A stretch of 64,000 nt of DNA from contig NZ_CP090641.1 in the NCBI RefSeq assembly GCF_029633825.1, positions 1,302,001 through 1,366,000 on the forward strand, read 5' to 3'. Both the position numbers and the translations under genes were made by a program. Below, piece after piece: positions 1-8,834 of the stretch. Origin of the DNA: Burkholderia contaminans. GTDB lineage: Bacteria; Pseudomonadota; Gammaproteobacteria; Burkholderiales; Burkholderiaceae. Within the stretch, counting starts at the first letter, position 1, and each line of letters begins with the position of its first letter. The notes beneath the pieces were generated by a model. That model had not been told where the DNA came from. It made no database searches and was given only the letters and a program-made list of their open reading frames with translations.

Positions 1-379
1 ACGAACCCGGGCCGCCGTTATAGAAGAACGTCACGGGACGCGTTTCTTCCTTCGCGCCGTCGGCCGTGAATGCGACGTAGAAGAGCTTCGCGGCCGGCTG
101 CGAACTGCTCGGGTCGACCGTCACGAGGTGGCCGGCCGTTGCCGTGTACGCGATGCGCTTCCCGTCGATCAGGATCGTGTGATGCGTGATCGCGGCCGCC
201 TCGGTCGTGTCGGTCACCGAGTCGTCGGGACCGTTGCCGTAAGCGACCGGATCGAAGAACGGCTGGTCGCGGCCATGACTGAGCGCGACCGGGTTGACGG
301 TCGGCGGCACGCCATGCGAGTTGTGGTCGCCGTGATGCAGCGGATACACGCCGCCGGAAGATGCGGAATCGATGCCCAT
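1..379 (-). CDS. Peptidase S10 (serine carboxypeptidase) family protein, 5' part
   Basis: An open frame starts at ATG 379 behind an AGGAG ribosome site and runs through the left window edge without a stop (126 codons visible). The last visible residues, FFYNGGPGS, match the NGGPGSS block that forms the oxyanion region of serine carboxypeptidases. This family removes C-terminal residues, often at acidic pH. The visible N-terminus is His-rich and has no hydrophobic signal peptide, which is unusual for bacterial S10 proteins. The gene lies just downstream of, and on the same strand as, the S53 endopeptidase, so the two probably serve the same peptide-degrading role. The catalytic Ser, Asp and His lie outside the window. 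Confidence 0.8.
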   Translation of the reverse strand, partial: MGIDSASSGGVYPLHHGDHNSHGVPPTVNPVALSHGRDQPFFDPVAYGNGPDDSVTDTTEAAAITHHTILIDGKRIAYTATAGHLVTVDPSSSQPAAKLFYVAFTADGAKEETRPVTFFYNGGPGS

Positions 380-399
380 CGTGCTGCTCCTGGAGGTGA

Positions 400-428
400 G
401 AAAAAGGCGCGGACCGGAAGCCCGCGCC
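400..428 (-). terminator. Intrinsic terminator between the S53 and S10 peptidase genes
   Basis: Read on the minus strand there is a 7-bp GC stem (arms 422-428 and 406-412) with a 9-nt loop, followed by TTTTTCTC. It lies 27 bp after the S53 stop and only about 10 bp before the S10 ribosome site, so it may act as a partial terminator that lowers S10 expression. Confidence 0.65.
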
Positions 429-454
429 ATACGGAAAGACGTGTACCGCGGCCG

Positions 455-2062
455 TCAGCTCGACGGCTTGCGCGTCAGGATCGCGGCGAGCTGCGCGCCG
501 TTCGGGCTGCCGAGGCCCGTACACGCATCCCAGCCCTGCGCGGCCGCGTACGTACCGTTCGATCCCTGCGTGATGTCGCGCAGCGCACCCGGATTCTTGT
601 AAAGCACCGGATTGATCCAGCCGGCAGTCGCACCGCCCGCCGCCGCAGTCGACGCCGCATTGATCCGTGCAATCAGCGCGGCCCACAGCGGCGCGACTGC
701 GCTCGTGCCGCCCATCACCGTGGCCGTGCCCGCGATCGACACTTCGTAGCCCGTCTGCGGCGACGCATCGCCCGCCACATCCGGCACGCCGCGCTTCGCG
801 AGCGGTGTGCTGCTGCCGTCGGCGCGCGTGAGTTTCAGCCCCTGCTGCCACGCCGGCAGGTCGAACAGCGTGCTGACGCCGCCCCCGCCCGCGCCGCCGC
901 CGGCCGCCTCGTCGTTCCACGTGACCTCGCTGCGGATGCCCTGCCCGGGCAGCGCGTCGAGCTGCGTGCCGCCGCAGCCGAGCACGTACGGGCTCGATGC
1001 CGGGAAGTCGACATGATCGGCGCCGTCCTGCAGCCCGTCGCCCGAACCGCTGTCGCCCGATGCCGCGCACACCGTGATGCCCTGCGCGGCCGCCGCCTGC
1101 AGCACGCGGTTGAACGCCTGCGCGGACTGCGCTTGCCAGATCGCCTCCGGGCCGCCCCAGCTGATCGAGATCACCGACGGCTTGTTGGTCGTGTCGTTGA
1201 CGGCCGCGTTGACGGCCTGGATGAAGCCCGCGTCGCTGTTCGGTGCGAAGTAGACGGCAATCTTCGCGGCGGGCGCGATCGCGCCGGCGATCTCGATGTC
1301 GAGCGCGACTTCGCCGTCCGGGCCGCTCGGGTCGCCGGTCGGCGTGTTGCGGCCGGTGCCGACGTTCACGTCGACGAGCGTCGGCGGTGTCGTGATGCCG
1401 AGCCCGCGGAAATACTGCTGGATGTCGGCCGCGCGGTAGCCGCCGCCGAGCTCGATGATCGCGATGCATTGCCCGGCGCCGTCGCCGGCCGGGAAGCCGT
1501 ACAGCGATGCCAGCTGGATCGGGGTGAACGTGACGCCCGCCGCGCCGCCGCGCGCGGGCTTGAACGGCGGTCGCAACCGGAAGTGCGGCCGCGCCTGCGG
1601 ACGGCTGTCGAGGCCGAGCACGGCCGTGACGGCGTCGCCGAGATCGTCGGGCAGCGCGATCGGGCCGGAGCGGCCGCGATACTGGCCGATCGACTTGTGC
1701 TCGAAGCGCTCGAGCTTGACGCTGAACGCCGCCTCGAACTGCTGGATCGTGCCGGACAGCACGACGACGCTTTCAACGGGATCGACGCGATCGACCGTCA
1801 GCTGGTGACGACGTGCGAAGTCCTCGGCCTTGCGAATGTCGTCGGGATCGGCGGAAAAGCGTTGCGCGAAAGTTGCGCGCGACACCGGTTTCGCTTGCGC
1901 GTCGCCGGTGGCGAGCTGGTGAAGCAGCGTATCGAGTTGCCCTTCTTCCTGCCGCCGCAACATGATCGTGACGTGGATGCGTTCTGCCGGATCGCACGGG
2001 CCGAGGCACTTGGACTCGGCGACGATTCGGGGTTCACGGTCGGCGTGAAGATGCCTTGCCAT
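455..2062 (-). CDS. S53 family serine-carboxyl peptidase (kumamolisin/sedolisin type) with prodomain
   Basis: This 535-residue protein is an acid endopeptidase of the sedolisin family. Residues 25-155 resemble the pro-kumamolisin activation domain. The Ser-Glu-Asp triad is visible: E251 and D255 in GEVALDIE, the oxyanion Asp D337 in ASGDSGSGDG, and nucleophile S454 in GGTSAVAPLWAA. A C-terminal DxxxGxNGxY...D stretch fits the family calcium site. ATG 2062 is chosen because AAGGAGG lies 7 nt upstream; the open frame extends further but without similarity. There is no clear Sec signal peptide, as in kumamolisins. The S10 carboxypeptidase gene follows on the same strand. Confidence 0.92.
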   Translation of the reverse strand: MARHLHADREPRIVAESKCLGPCDPAERIHVTIMLRRQEEGQLDTLLHQLATGDAQAKPVSRATFAQRFSADPDDIRKAEDFARRHQLTVDRVDPVESVVVLSGTIQQFEAAFSVKLERFEHKSIGQYRGRSGPIALPDDLGDAVTAVLGLDSRPQARPHFRLRPPFKPARGGAAGVTFTPIQLASLYGFPAGDGAGQCIAIIELGGGYRAADIQQYFRGLGITTPPTLVDVNVGTGRNTPTGDPSGPDGEVALDIEIAGAIAPAAKIAVYFAPNSDAGFIQAVNAAVNDTTNKPSVISISWGGPEAIWQAQSAQAFNRVLQAAAAQGITVCAASGDSGSGDGLQDGADHVDFPASSPYVLGCGGTQLDALPGQGIRSEVTWNDEAAGGGAGGGGVSTLFDLPAWQQGLKLTRADGSSTPLAKRGVPDVAGDASPQTGYEVSIAGTATVMGGTSAVAPLWAALIARINAASTAAAGGATAGWINPVLYKNPGALRDITQGSNGTYAAAQGWDACTGLGSPNGAQLAAILTRKPSS

Positions 2063-2310
2063 GTTCAGACCCTCCTTGGTACCGCGTTGCACGGAACAGC
2101 CAGGAAATCGGACAGGGCCGGCGGGAGACGGTTCCGTTCGGTCGGTCGGGTTCGCGCAGCGCGAAGTAACAGGGAGTTTAGAACAGTCAGACGATTTGCG
2201 CGCACGCCCTTCTGCGACGGGGCGCACGCGCGGGCCGGCGTGGCGCGCGGCCTGCCTCGGGCGCGGCGCCGCGCCGCGCGACCTGCGCCGGCGCGCCGCC
2301 GCATCGGCAC

Positions 2311-2937
2311 TCAGTCCATCGACAGGCGCAGCGCAAAGCCGATCAGCGCCGCGGAAAACGTCCAGCGCTGCACCGTCTGCGCGAGCGGGTGCGCGCGCAT
2401 CCACGCGGCGATCCGCGACGCGCCGAACACGCACGCGAGGTCGAAGCACACGCCAGCCGCCACCAGTAGCGCGCCCAGCTCGAACATCTGCAGCACGACC
2501 AGCCCGGCCTCGGGACGCACGAACTGCGGCAGCAGCACCGAGCAGAACAGCAGCGCCTTCGGGTTCAGCAGGTTGGTGAGCAGGCCCTTCACGAACGACT
2601 GGCGCAGCTCGCCCGCCGTCGCTGCCGCATCGCCGTCGCCGAGCGCGAACACGGGCGAACGGAACACCTGGATCGCGACATAGGCGAGATAGAGCGCGCC
2701 GCCGTAGCGGATCACTTCGTACAGCCACGGCGCGCTGCGGATCAGCGCCGCGACGCCGCAGGCGGACAGCGTCACGTGCGCGGTGCGCGCGAGCGACAGG
2801 CCGGCGGCCGCCGCCATCCCCGGCCGCACGCCGCGGCCGATGCTGGTCTGCAGCACCAGCGCCATGTCCGGCCCCGGCACCGCGTAAATGGCCGCCAGCG
2901 CGGCGAGATAAATCAACAACAAATGCGTGGAAATCAT
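2311..2937 (-). CDS. LysE/RhtB family amino-acid exporter
   Basis: This 208-residue inner-membrane protein has about six hydrophobic segments and the family's N-terminal PGPDMALVLQTSIGRG and central LLTNLLNPKALLF blocks. Such proteins export amino acids or related metabolites in exchange for protons. It is divergent from an Lrp/AsnC regulator gene, with 134 bp between starts. That is the classic arrangement in which the Lrp-type sensor induces the exporter when the amino acid accumulates. The substrate cannot be read from the sequence. Confidence 0.9.
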   Translation of the reverse strand: MISTHLLLIYLAALAAIYAVPGPDMALVLQTSIGRGVRPGMAAAAGLSLARTAHVTLSACGVAALIRSAPWLYEVIRYGGALYLAYVAIQVFRSPVFALGDGDAAATAGELRQSFVKGLLTNLLNPKALLFCSVLLPQFVRPEAGLVVLQMFELGALLVAAGVCFDLACVFGASRIAAWMRAHPLAQTVQRWTFSAALIGFALRLSMD

Positions 2938-3027
2938 GGTCTGCCCCTCTCCTCCTACGGCGATATGTTGCCGCCAGAGTGCGAGGGATTATTGGCCATC
3001 TTTGGTTCAGGATTGGCGATCCGTAGG

Positions 3028-3068
3028 GGAATCCGCCACAATTATGGAATCCATAAAAGGATTCCGCC
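3028..3068. promoter_or_regulatory. GGAATCC repeats, candidate Lrp-type operator
   Basis: GGAATCC occurs at 3028-3034 and 3046-3052 (18-bp period) and inverted as GGATTCC at 3059-3065. The outer copies extend to GGAATCCGCC and GGATTCCGCC. The cluster sits in the lysE-lrp gap immediately before the regulator's start codon, a position suited to autoregulation and control of the exporter. Confidence 0.45.
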
Positions 3069-3071
3069 AAC

Positions 3072-3536
3072 ATGACCGAACTCGACAAAACCGACCGCGC
3101 CATCCTTGCCGCGGTGCAGCGCGACGGCCGCCTGCCGATCGCGCGCCTCGCCGATTCCGTAGGCCTCTCCGAGACCCCGTGCGCGCGGCGCCTGAAGCGT
3201 CTCGAAAGCGACGGCTACATCGAGCGCTATCGCGCGCAGCTGTCGCGCCAGGCGCTCGGTTTCGGTGTCGTCGCGTTCGTGCTGGTGCGGTTCGCGACGC
3301 ACGATCGCAAGACCGCCGACCGCTTCGAGCGGGAGGTGCTCGGCATCGAGCGGATCCTCGCGTGCCACAACGTGGCGGGCACGGCCGACTATCTGCTGCA
3401 GGTCGTGGCGCGCGATCTCGACGACTACGGCACGTTCCTGCGCGAGTCGCTGCGGATGCTGCCGGGCGTGACGTCGATCGAATCCGCGCTGTCGCTGCGC
3501 GAGGTCAAGCATGACGCGGGGCTGCCGGTGCCGTGA
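3072..3536 (+). CDS. Lrp/AsnC family transcriptional regulator
   Basis: This 154-residue protein has the standard two-part layout: an N-terminal winged helix-turn-helix (opening TELDKTDRAILAAVQRDGRL, recognition region SVGLSETPCARRLKRLE) and a C-terminal RAM/AsnC ligand-binding domain with the G-x-x-DYLLQV block (GTADYLLQVVARDL). These proteins form octamers that bind an amino acid. The divergent lysE-type exporter is the likely target. The ligand is unknown. Confidence 0.92.
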   Translation: MTELDKTDRAILAAVQRDGRLPIARLADSVGLSETPCARRLKRLESDGYIERYRAQLSRQALGFGVVAFVLVRFATHDRKTADRFEREVLGIERILACHNVAGTADYLLQVVARDLDDYGTFLRESLRMLPGVTSIESALSLREVKHDAGLPVP

Positions 3537-3667
3537 TGCCGGCGGGTGGACGGCACGCGCAAGCCGAACGCGTGGCCCGGTTCGTCACTTCGACGCCGAT
3601 CGATGTGGGCCGCGCCGGATCGGGTCGCGCCGCCGAAACACTCGTTCACATTGTTGAAGCCGGCGGC

Positions 3668-4585
3668 CTACGCGATGTCGGGCGGCTGGTGCGCGTGTTC
3701 GAGATCCTCGAGAAACGCTTCCACGAGCGGATTGCCGCGCCCGTTGCGCGCGACGACCATGTGGAACGTCACGTCGTAGCGCAGCTGCTCCGGATTGAGC
3801 GGCGTGAGCAGCCCTTGCGCGACGTACGGTGCCGCGAAGTGCTGCGGCAGATAGCCGAGGTGGTGGCCGGACAGGATCAGCAGCGCAACGGCCTCCATGT
3901 TGTCGGCGGTCGCGGTCACGCGGTCGGGCGTCGTCGACATCTGCGCTTCGGGCAGCGGATACGAGCGCCACGCCCATTCGAAGCCCGCGACGTCGGCCGG
4001 CGTCAACGCGCCGGCGCCGTCGAACAGCGGATGGCCGCGCCCGCAGTACGCCACCTGGCGCTCGATGAACAGCGGCGTGTAGTGCAGCGTCGGCACCCGG
4101 TGCCAGAAGTAGCCGACCGCGATCTGGATCTCGTCGCTCAGCAGCTTTTCCTCTAGATCGCCCGGCGCGCGCACGGAAATCGAGAAACGCACGGCCTCGT
4201 CGCGGGTGCGGAACGCGGCGATTGCCTCGGCGATCCGTGCGTTCTGGCTCACCGGCGTATGGCCGATCAGGCCGATGTGCAACGTGCCGACCAGCTGGCG
4301 GTCCATGTGCCGCGCGGCCATCCCGAATTCATCAAGCGCGGCGAGCAGCTTGCGGCTCATTGCGTGAAACCGCTCGCCCTTCGGCGTGAGCCGGAAACCG
4401 CTGCGGCCGCGCTCGCAGAGCCGGTAGCCGAGCCGCGTCTCGAGCGACGACAGCTGCGCGCTGATCGTCGATTGCCCGACGTTCAGCACCGCCTGCGCGG
4501 CCGATACGCCGCCCGCTTCCGTGACCGCGAGAAATACGCGGATCAACCGCAGATCGAGGGTCGACAGATTCCCCAGCACGCTCAT
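3668..4585 (-). CDS. LysR family transcriptional regulator
   Basis: This 305-residue protein has a LysR helix-turn-helix at about residues 10-68 (LRLIRVFLAVTEAGGVSAAQ, then NVGQSTISAQLSSLETRLGY) and a periplasmic-binding-protein-like effector domain. It is divergent from the ureohydrolase gene at 4718, with an inverted repeat in the gap. In pseudomonads the guanidinobutyrase gene gbuA is paired with a LysR activator, GbuR, so this gene is probably the activator of the downstream operon. That role is inferred from position. Confidence 0.9.
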   Translation of the reverse strand: MSVLGNLSTLDLRLIRVFLAVTEAGGVSAAQAVLNVGQSTISAQLSSLETRLGYRLCERGRSGFRLTPKGERFHAMSRKLLAALDEFGMAARHMDRQLVGTLHIGLIGHTPVSQNARIAEAIAAFRTRDEAVRFSISVRAPGDLEEKLLSDEIQIAVGYFWHRVPTLHYTPLFIERQVAYCGRGHPLFDGAGALTPADVAGFEWAWRSYPLPEAQMSTTPDRVTATADNMEAVALLILSGHHLGYLPQHFAAPYVAQGLLTPLNPEQLRYDVTFHMVVARNGRGNPLVEAFLEDLEHAHQPPDIA

Positions 4586-4595
4586 CCCCTTCCAT

Positions 4596-4615
4596 ACATC
4601 GATGAAAATCGATGT
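4596..4615. promoter_or_regulatory. 20-bp palindrome, candidate LysR operator
   Basis: ACATCGAT-GAAA-ATCGATGT is a perfect inverted repeat with 8-bp arms, located 10 bp from the lysR start and about 100 bp before the ureohydrolase gene. A third half-like copy (ACGTCGATATC) follows at about 4618-4628, which would fit the recognition-plus-activation site layout of LysR promoters. Confidence 0.55.
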
Positions 4616-4717
4616 TTACGTCGATATCTTCGCATTCTTCTTTCCCGGCGGAGCGCGTAAAACTGTGCGCCAAGCCGCGTCGCATGATACGGCACCCCAC
4701 ATCGGAAGAGACAGCCC

Positions 4718-5674
4718 ATGAACGACCACACCCATTTCCAGCCGCTCGGCGGCAATGAAATGCCGCGCTGCGGCGGCATCGCGACGATGATGCGCCTGCC
4801 GCACGTGGCGAGCGCCGAAGGCCTCGACGCCTGTTTCGTCGGCGTGCCGTTCGATCTCGGCACCTCCAACCGCACCGGCGCGCGCTTCGGCCCGCGCCAG
4901 ATCCGAACCGAATCCGTGCTGCTGCGCCCGTACAACATGGCCACGCGCGCGGCACCGTTCGACTCGCTGCAGATCGCCGACATCGGCGACGTCGCGATCA
5001 ATCCGTACAACCTGCACGATTCCATCGCACGCATCGAAGCCGCGTACGACGCGATCCTCGAGCACGACTGCAAGCCGATCACGCTCGGCGGCGACCATAC
5101 GATCGCGCTGCCGATCCTGCGCGCGATCCACCGCAAGCACGGCAAGGTTGCATTGATCCACGTCGATGCACACGCCGACGTGAACGACACGATGATGGGA
5201 GAAAAGATCGCGCACGGCACGCCGTTCCGCCGCGCGGTCGAGGAAGGCCTGCTGCACGGCGACAAGGTCACGCAGATCGGCCTGCGCGGCACGGGTTACG
5301 CCGCCGAGGATTTCGACTGGTGCCGCGAGCAGGGCTTCCGCGTCGTCCAGGCCGAGGAATGCTGGAACAAGTCGCTCGCGCCGCTGATGGAAGAAGTGCG
5401 CGCGCGCATCGGCGACACGCCCGTCTACATCACGTTCGACATCGACGGCATCGACCCGGCCTACGCACCGGGCACCGGCACGCCGGAAATCGCGGGCCTC
5501 ACGGTGCCGCAGGCGCTCGAGATCATCCGCGGCGCGAAGGGGTTGAACATCGTCGGTTGCGATCTCGTCGAAGTCGCGCCGCCGTACGACCCGTTCGGCA
5601 CCACTGCGCTGCTCGGCGCGAACCTCGCGTACGAGCTGCTGTGCGTGCTGCCGGGCGTCGCATACCGCGACTGA
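4718..5674 (+). CDS. speB: Ureohydrolase: agmatinase / guanidinobutyrase type
   Basis: This 318-residue enzyme of the arginase superfamily hydrolyses a guanidino group to urea plus an amine. The binuclear manganese ligands are visible in GGDHTIALPI, HVDAHADVND and FDIDGIDPAYAPGTGTPE. Length and layout fit agmatinase, 4-guanidinobutyrase and 3-guanidinopropionase, which cannot be told apart by eye. The divergent LysR gene and two downstream transporter genes favour a catabolic guanidino-acid role (GbuA-like) over polyamine biosynthesis. The symbol speB denotes the family, not the proven substrate. Confidence 0.88.
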   Translation: MNDHTHFQPLGGNEMPRCGGIATMMRLPHVASAEGLDACFVGVPFDLGTSNRTGARFGPRQIRTESVLLRPYNMATRAAPFDSLQIADIGDVAINPYNLHDSIARIEAAYDAILEHDCKPITLGGDHTIALPILRAIHRKHGKVALIHVDAHADVNDTMMGEKIAHGTPFRRAVEEGLLHGDKVTQIGLRGTGYAAEDFDWCREQGFRVVQAEECWNKSLAPLMEEVRARIGDTPVYITFDIDGIDPAYAPGTGTPEIAGLTVPQALEIIRGAKGLNIVGCDLVEVAPPYDPFGTTALLGANLAYELLCVLPGVAYRD

Positions 5675-5728
5675 TCCCCGCGCCGACACCTATTCCAAAT
5701 CAGGGCATTCAGAGGAGCACAAATCAAG

Positions 5729-7054
5729 ATGGGGACTTCCGTCAAGCAACCCAAGCGGGCGGCGCTCGCGTCGTTCGTCGGCACCACGATCGAGTGGTAC
5801 GACTTCTATAGCTACGCGACCGCCGCCGCCATCGTGTTCGGGCCGTTGTTCTTCCCCGGCGAAAACCGCTTCATCAGCCTGCTCGCGTCGTTCGGCTCGT
5901 TCGCGGTCGGCTTCTTCGCGCGGCCGCTCGGCGGCGTGATGTTCGGCTACCTCGGCGACCGCTTCGGCCGCAAGCGCTCGCTGCTCGCGACGCTGATGCT
6001 GATGGCCGTGTCGACCGTCGCGATCGGCCTGCTGCCGACTCATGCGCAAGCCGGCGTGATCGCACCGATCCTGCTCGTGCTGATGCGCGTGCTGCAAGGC
6101 ATCGCGGTCGGCGGCGAATGGGGCGGCGCGGTGCTGCTCGCCGGCGAGCACGCGCCGGAAGGCAAGCGCACGTTCTTCGCGTCGTTCGCGCAGCTTGGCA
6201 GCGCGAGCGGCCTGATCCTGTCGATGCTCGCATTCGGCGCGATCAGCACGCTGTCGAAGGACGACATGATGAGCTGGGGCTGGCGCGTGCCGTTCCTGGC
6301 AAGTTCCGTACTGCTGATCGTCGGCTTCGTGATCCGCGCGAGCGTGTCGGAATCGCCCGAGTTCGAGGAAGTCAAGAAGAGCGGCAACATCGCGCAAAAA
6401 CCGCTGCGCGAAGCGCTCAAGTACTGGCCGCTGCTGCTGCTCGCGATCGGTGCGAACGTGTACGGCATCGCCGGCGTGTATTTCAGCAACATCTTCATGA
6501 TCAGCTACGCGACGCAGTTCCTGTCGCTCGACCGGTCGATGGTGCTGCATTGCATGACGATCGTCGCCGTGCTGCAGTTCGTCGTGCAGCTCGCGGCCGC
6601 GTTCCTCGCGCAGCGCTTCGGCACCACGCGCGTGCTGCTGATCACCGGCGCTTGGGCCGCGATCGTCCCGTTCGTCATGCTGCCGCTCGTTCACATGGGC
6701 TCGCCGCTGTCGATCACGGTCGGCGTCGGCCTCGCGACGCTCGCGGAATCGGGCTACTACTCGGTGGTCGCGGGCTTCGTCAGCGGCATCTTCGTCGCAC
6801 GCATCCGCTACACGGCGATTTCGATTGCGTATCAGGTGTGCGGCGCGCTCGCCGGCGGCCTGACGCCGCTCGTCGCGACCATCATCGCGCAGAACACCGC
6901 GCCGCAATGGTGGCCGCTCGCGCTCCAGTACACGAGCGCCGCGATCCTGTCGTCGCTGTGCGTGTGGCTGATCTCGCGCCGTGTGAGCATCGACGATGCG
7001 GGCGCGGCGAACCGGAAGGAAACGCCGCTGCCGCGCAGCGTACGCACCGCGTAA
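5729..7054 (+). CDS. MFS transporter, metabolite:H+ symporter (MHS) family
   Basis: This 441-residue, 12-helix inner-membrane protein has the MHS signatures: the N-terminal SFVGTTIEWYDFYSYATAAA, the loop GYLGDRFGRKRSLL, and RVLQGIAVGGEWGGAVLLAGE. Relatives carry shikimate, citrate, proline-betaine and similar metabolites with protons. It starts 54 bp after the ureohydrolase gene and is very likely cotranscribed, so a guanidino compound or its product is a reasonable but unproven substrate. A terminator follows at 7064. Confidence 0.9.
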   Translation: MGTSVKQPKRAALASFVGTTIEWYDFYSYATAAAIVFGPLFFPGENRFISLLASFGSFAVGFFARPLGGVMFGYLGDRFGRKRSLLATLMLMAVSTVAIGLLPTHAQAGVIAPILLVLMRVLQGIAVGGEWGGAVLLAGEHAPEGKRTFFASFAQLGSASGLILSMLAFGAISTLSKDDMMSWGWRVPFLASSVLLIVGFVIRASVSESPEFEEVKKSGNIAQKPLREALKYWPLLLLAIGANVYGIAGVYFSNIFMISYATQFLSLDRSMVLHCMTIVAVLQFVVQLAAAFLAQRFGTTRVLLITGAWAAIVPFVMLPLVHMGSPLSITVGVGLATLAESGYYSVVAGFVSGIFVARIRYTAISIAYQVCGALAGGLTPLVATIIAQNTAPQWWPLALQYTSAAILSSLCVWLISRRVSIDDAGAANRKETPLPRSVRTA

Positions 7055-7063
7055 CGTCCCGCA

Positions 7064-7092
7064 ACGGGCAGGCACCTCGCCTGCCCGTTTTT
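7064..7092 (+). terminator. Intrinsic terminator after the MHS transporter gene
   Basis: A 10-bp stem (ACGGGCAGGC at 7064-7073, GCCTGCCCGT at 7079-7088) with a 5-nt loop runs into TTTTT. The NCS1 permease gene downstream is therefore either read through or has its own promoter in 7093-7211. Confidence 0.75.
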
Positions 7093-7225
7093 CGTTGCAC
7101 ACCCCGGCGGTGCGGCGCACCGCCTCCCGTTCCACGCTATTCATCGCTTGCCACGAAGGCGTCACGGCAGGCTGGCGCACGCGGTCGCAATGCCGAACCG
7201 CGCACGACCCAGGAGACAAGTCGTC

Positions 7226-8728
7226 ATGACCCGCCCCGATACCCTCGATCTCGGTCGCACCGAATCGGCTGGCCTCGCGATCGAGCACCACTCGATCGAC
7301 TACATTCCCGAACACGAGCGCCACGCAAAGCTCGCCAGCCAGGGGCCGTTCTGGTTCCTCGGCAACTTCCATTTCTTCACGATCTCGATCGGTTTTGTCG
7401 GGCCCGGCATGGGCCTGTCCGCCGGCTGGACGACGCTCGCAGGCGCGCTCGGGATCATGTTCGGCACGATCTTCATGGCGTTTCACGGCTCGCAGGGGCC
7501 CGAGATGGGGCTGCCGCAGATGATCCAGTCGCGCGCGCAGTTCGGCTATCGCGGCGTGATCGTCGCGCTGCTCGCGACACTATTCGTATTCGTCGGCTTC
7601 AATGTCGTCAACGTGTCGTTGATGGTCGACGGCGTGCACAACGTATTCGGGATCGACGGCGGCTTCGTCGCCGTCGCCGCCGTGACGACGGGCGCGCTGC
7701 TCGCCATCTACGGCCATGACCTGATGCATCGGACTTTCACGTGGGCGCTGATCGCGACACTGCCGCTCTATGCGCTCGTGACACTCGCACTCGCGTTCGG
7801 CCACGCGACGCCGGCCCCTGCCACCATTGCACCGGTTGCCGCTCCGGGCTTCAACTGGATCGCGTTCGCAACGCAATTCGCGATCGCCGCGAGCTACAAC
7901 ATTTCGTATGCGCCGTATGTGTCGGACTATTCGCGTTATCTGCCGAAAAACACGAGCCGTGCAAAGCTGATCGCAGTGATCTTCGCCGGCGCGTCGCTGT
8001 CGGGCACCTGGATGATCGGCCTCGGCGCGTGGCTCGCGCAGAAGCTGCATGCGGCCGATGCGCTGGTCGCGATGAACGACGTCGGCACGTCACTCATGCC
8101 GGGCCTCGGCAAGCTGATCGCGATCGTGTCGCTGGTCGGCTTCCTGCCGATCATCGCGCTCAACGCGTACAGCGCGATGCTGACCGTGCTGACCGCCGCC
8201 GATTCGATCGTGCCGATCCGGCCGACGCGCCGCGCGCGCGTTGCATCGATCATCGCGATCAGCACGTTCGTGCTGGCCTGCGTATTCGCGATCCGCGGCA
8301 ACGGCATCGCGCTGCTGCAGACGTTCCTGACGCTGATGCTCTACTTCCTCGTGCCGTGGACCGCCGTGAATCTCGTCGACTATTTCTTCGTACGCCGCGG
8401 GCACTATGCGATCGCGCACTTCTTCACGCCGAACGGGCTCTACGGCGCGTGGCAACCGCGCGGCATCGTCGCCTACCTCGTCGGCTTCGCGGCGATGGTG
8501 CCGTTCTTCTACATCTTCGACGCCGAGGCGAACCGCGAGATTTTCGTCGGGCCGTTCGCTCGAATGCTCGGCGGCGTGGATATCGCGTGGCTCGTCGGCC
8601 TGGTGGTCGCGGGGGCTGCGTACTGGCTGCTGTCGAGGTCGCTCGACCTCGCACGCGAACGCCGCATCATTGCCGAGACGCCATCACCCGAAACGCTCGC
8701 GGAGCCGCTCGAACACGAGCGCGCGTGA
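7226..8728 (+). CDS. NCS1 family permease (cytosine/purine/hydantoin-type)
   Basis: This 500-residue, 12-helix membrane protein opens with the conserved region IEHHSIDYIPEHERHAKLAS then GPFWFLGNFHFFTISIGFVG. It keeps the family's YNISYAPYVSDYSRYLP block in the middle. NCS1 proteins import nucleobases, hydantoins and related compounds with H+ or Na+. ATG 7226 is chosen because AGGAGA lies 10 nt upstream; the open frame begins at 7148. It is codirectional with the ureohydrolase operon but separated from it by a terminator, so a shared role is plausible, not certain. Confidence 0.88.
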   Translation: MTRPDTLDLGRTESAGLAIEHHSIDYIPEHERHAKLASQGPFWFLGNFHFFTISIGFVGPGMGLSAGWTTLAGALGIMFGTIFMAFHGSQGPEMGLPQMIQSRAQFGYRGVIVALLATLFVFVGFNVVNVSLMVDGVHNVFGIDGGFVAVAAVTTGALLAIYGHDLMHRTFTWALIATLPLYALVTLALAFGHATPAPATIAPVAAPGFNWIAFATQFAIAASYNISYAPYVSDYSRYLPKNTSRAKLIAVIFAGASLSGTWMIGLGAWLAQKLHAADALVAMNDVGTSLMPGLGKLIAIVSLVGFLPIIALNAYSAMLTVLTAADSIVPIRPTRRARVASIIAISTFVLACVFAIRGNGIALLQTFLTLMLYFLVPWTAVNLVDYFFVRRGHYAIAHFFTPNGLYGAWQPRGIVAYLVGFAAMVPFFYIFDAEANREIFVGPFARMLGGVDIAWLVGLVVAGAAYWLLSRSLDLARERRIIAETPSPETLAEPLEHERA

Positions 8729-8834
8729 CCGCACATTGCCCGTGACACCGGGCCAGCCCGTCACGGAATGAGTCGCGCCGTCGGCCGCCGCGCCCGATCA
8801 TCGATCGCGGCGGCCGGCACGCGACCTTCGCGCG

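Noticed and set aside
128..2683. 851-codon plus-strand frame across the peptidase genes
   Set aside because: Arg/Ala-rich shadow frame opposite a clear S53 protease with catalytic motifs; high GC keeps antisense frames open.
5690..7486. 598-codon minus-strand frame opposite the MHS transporter
   Set aside because: Composition is that of an antisense shadow (Arg, Asp, Glu, His-rich without hydrophobic pattern); the plus-strand transporter explains the region.
8783..8815. 10-bp GC stem after metE as a terminator
   Set aside because: Stem is good but no U-tract follows on the metE strand, so it is mentioned only with metE.
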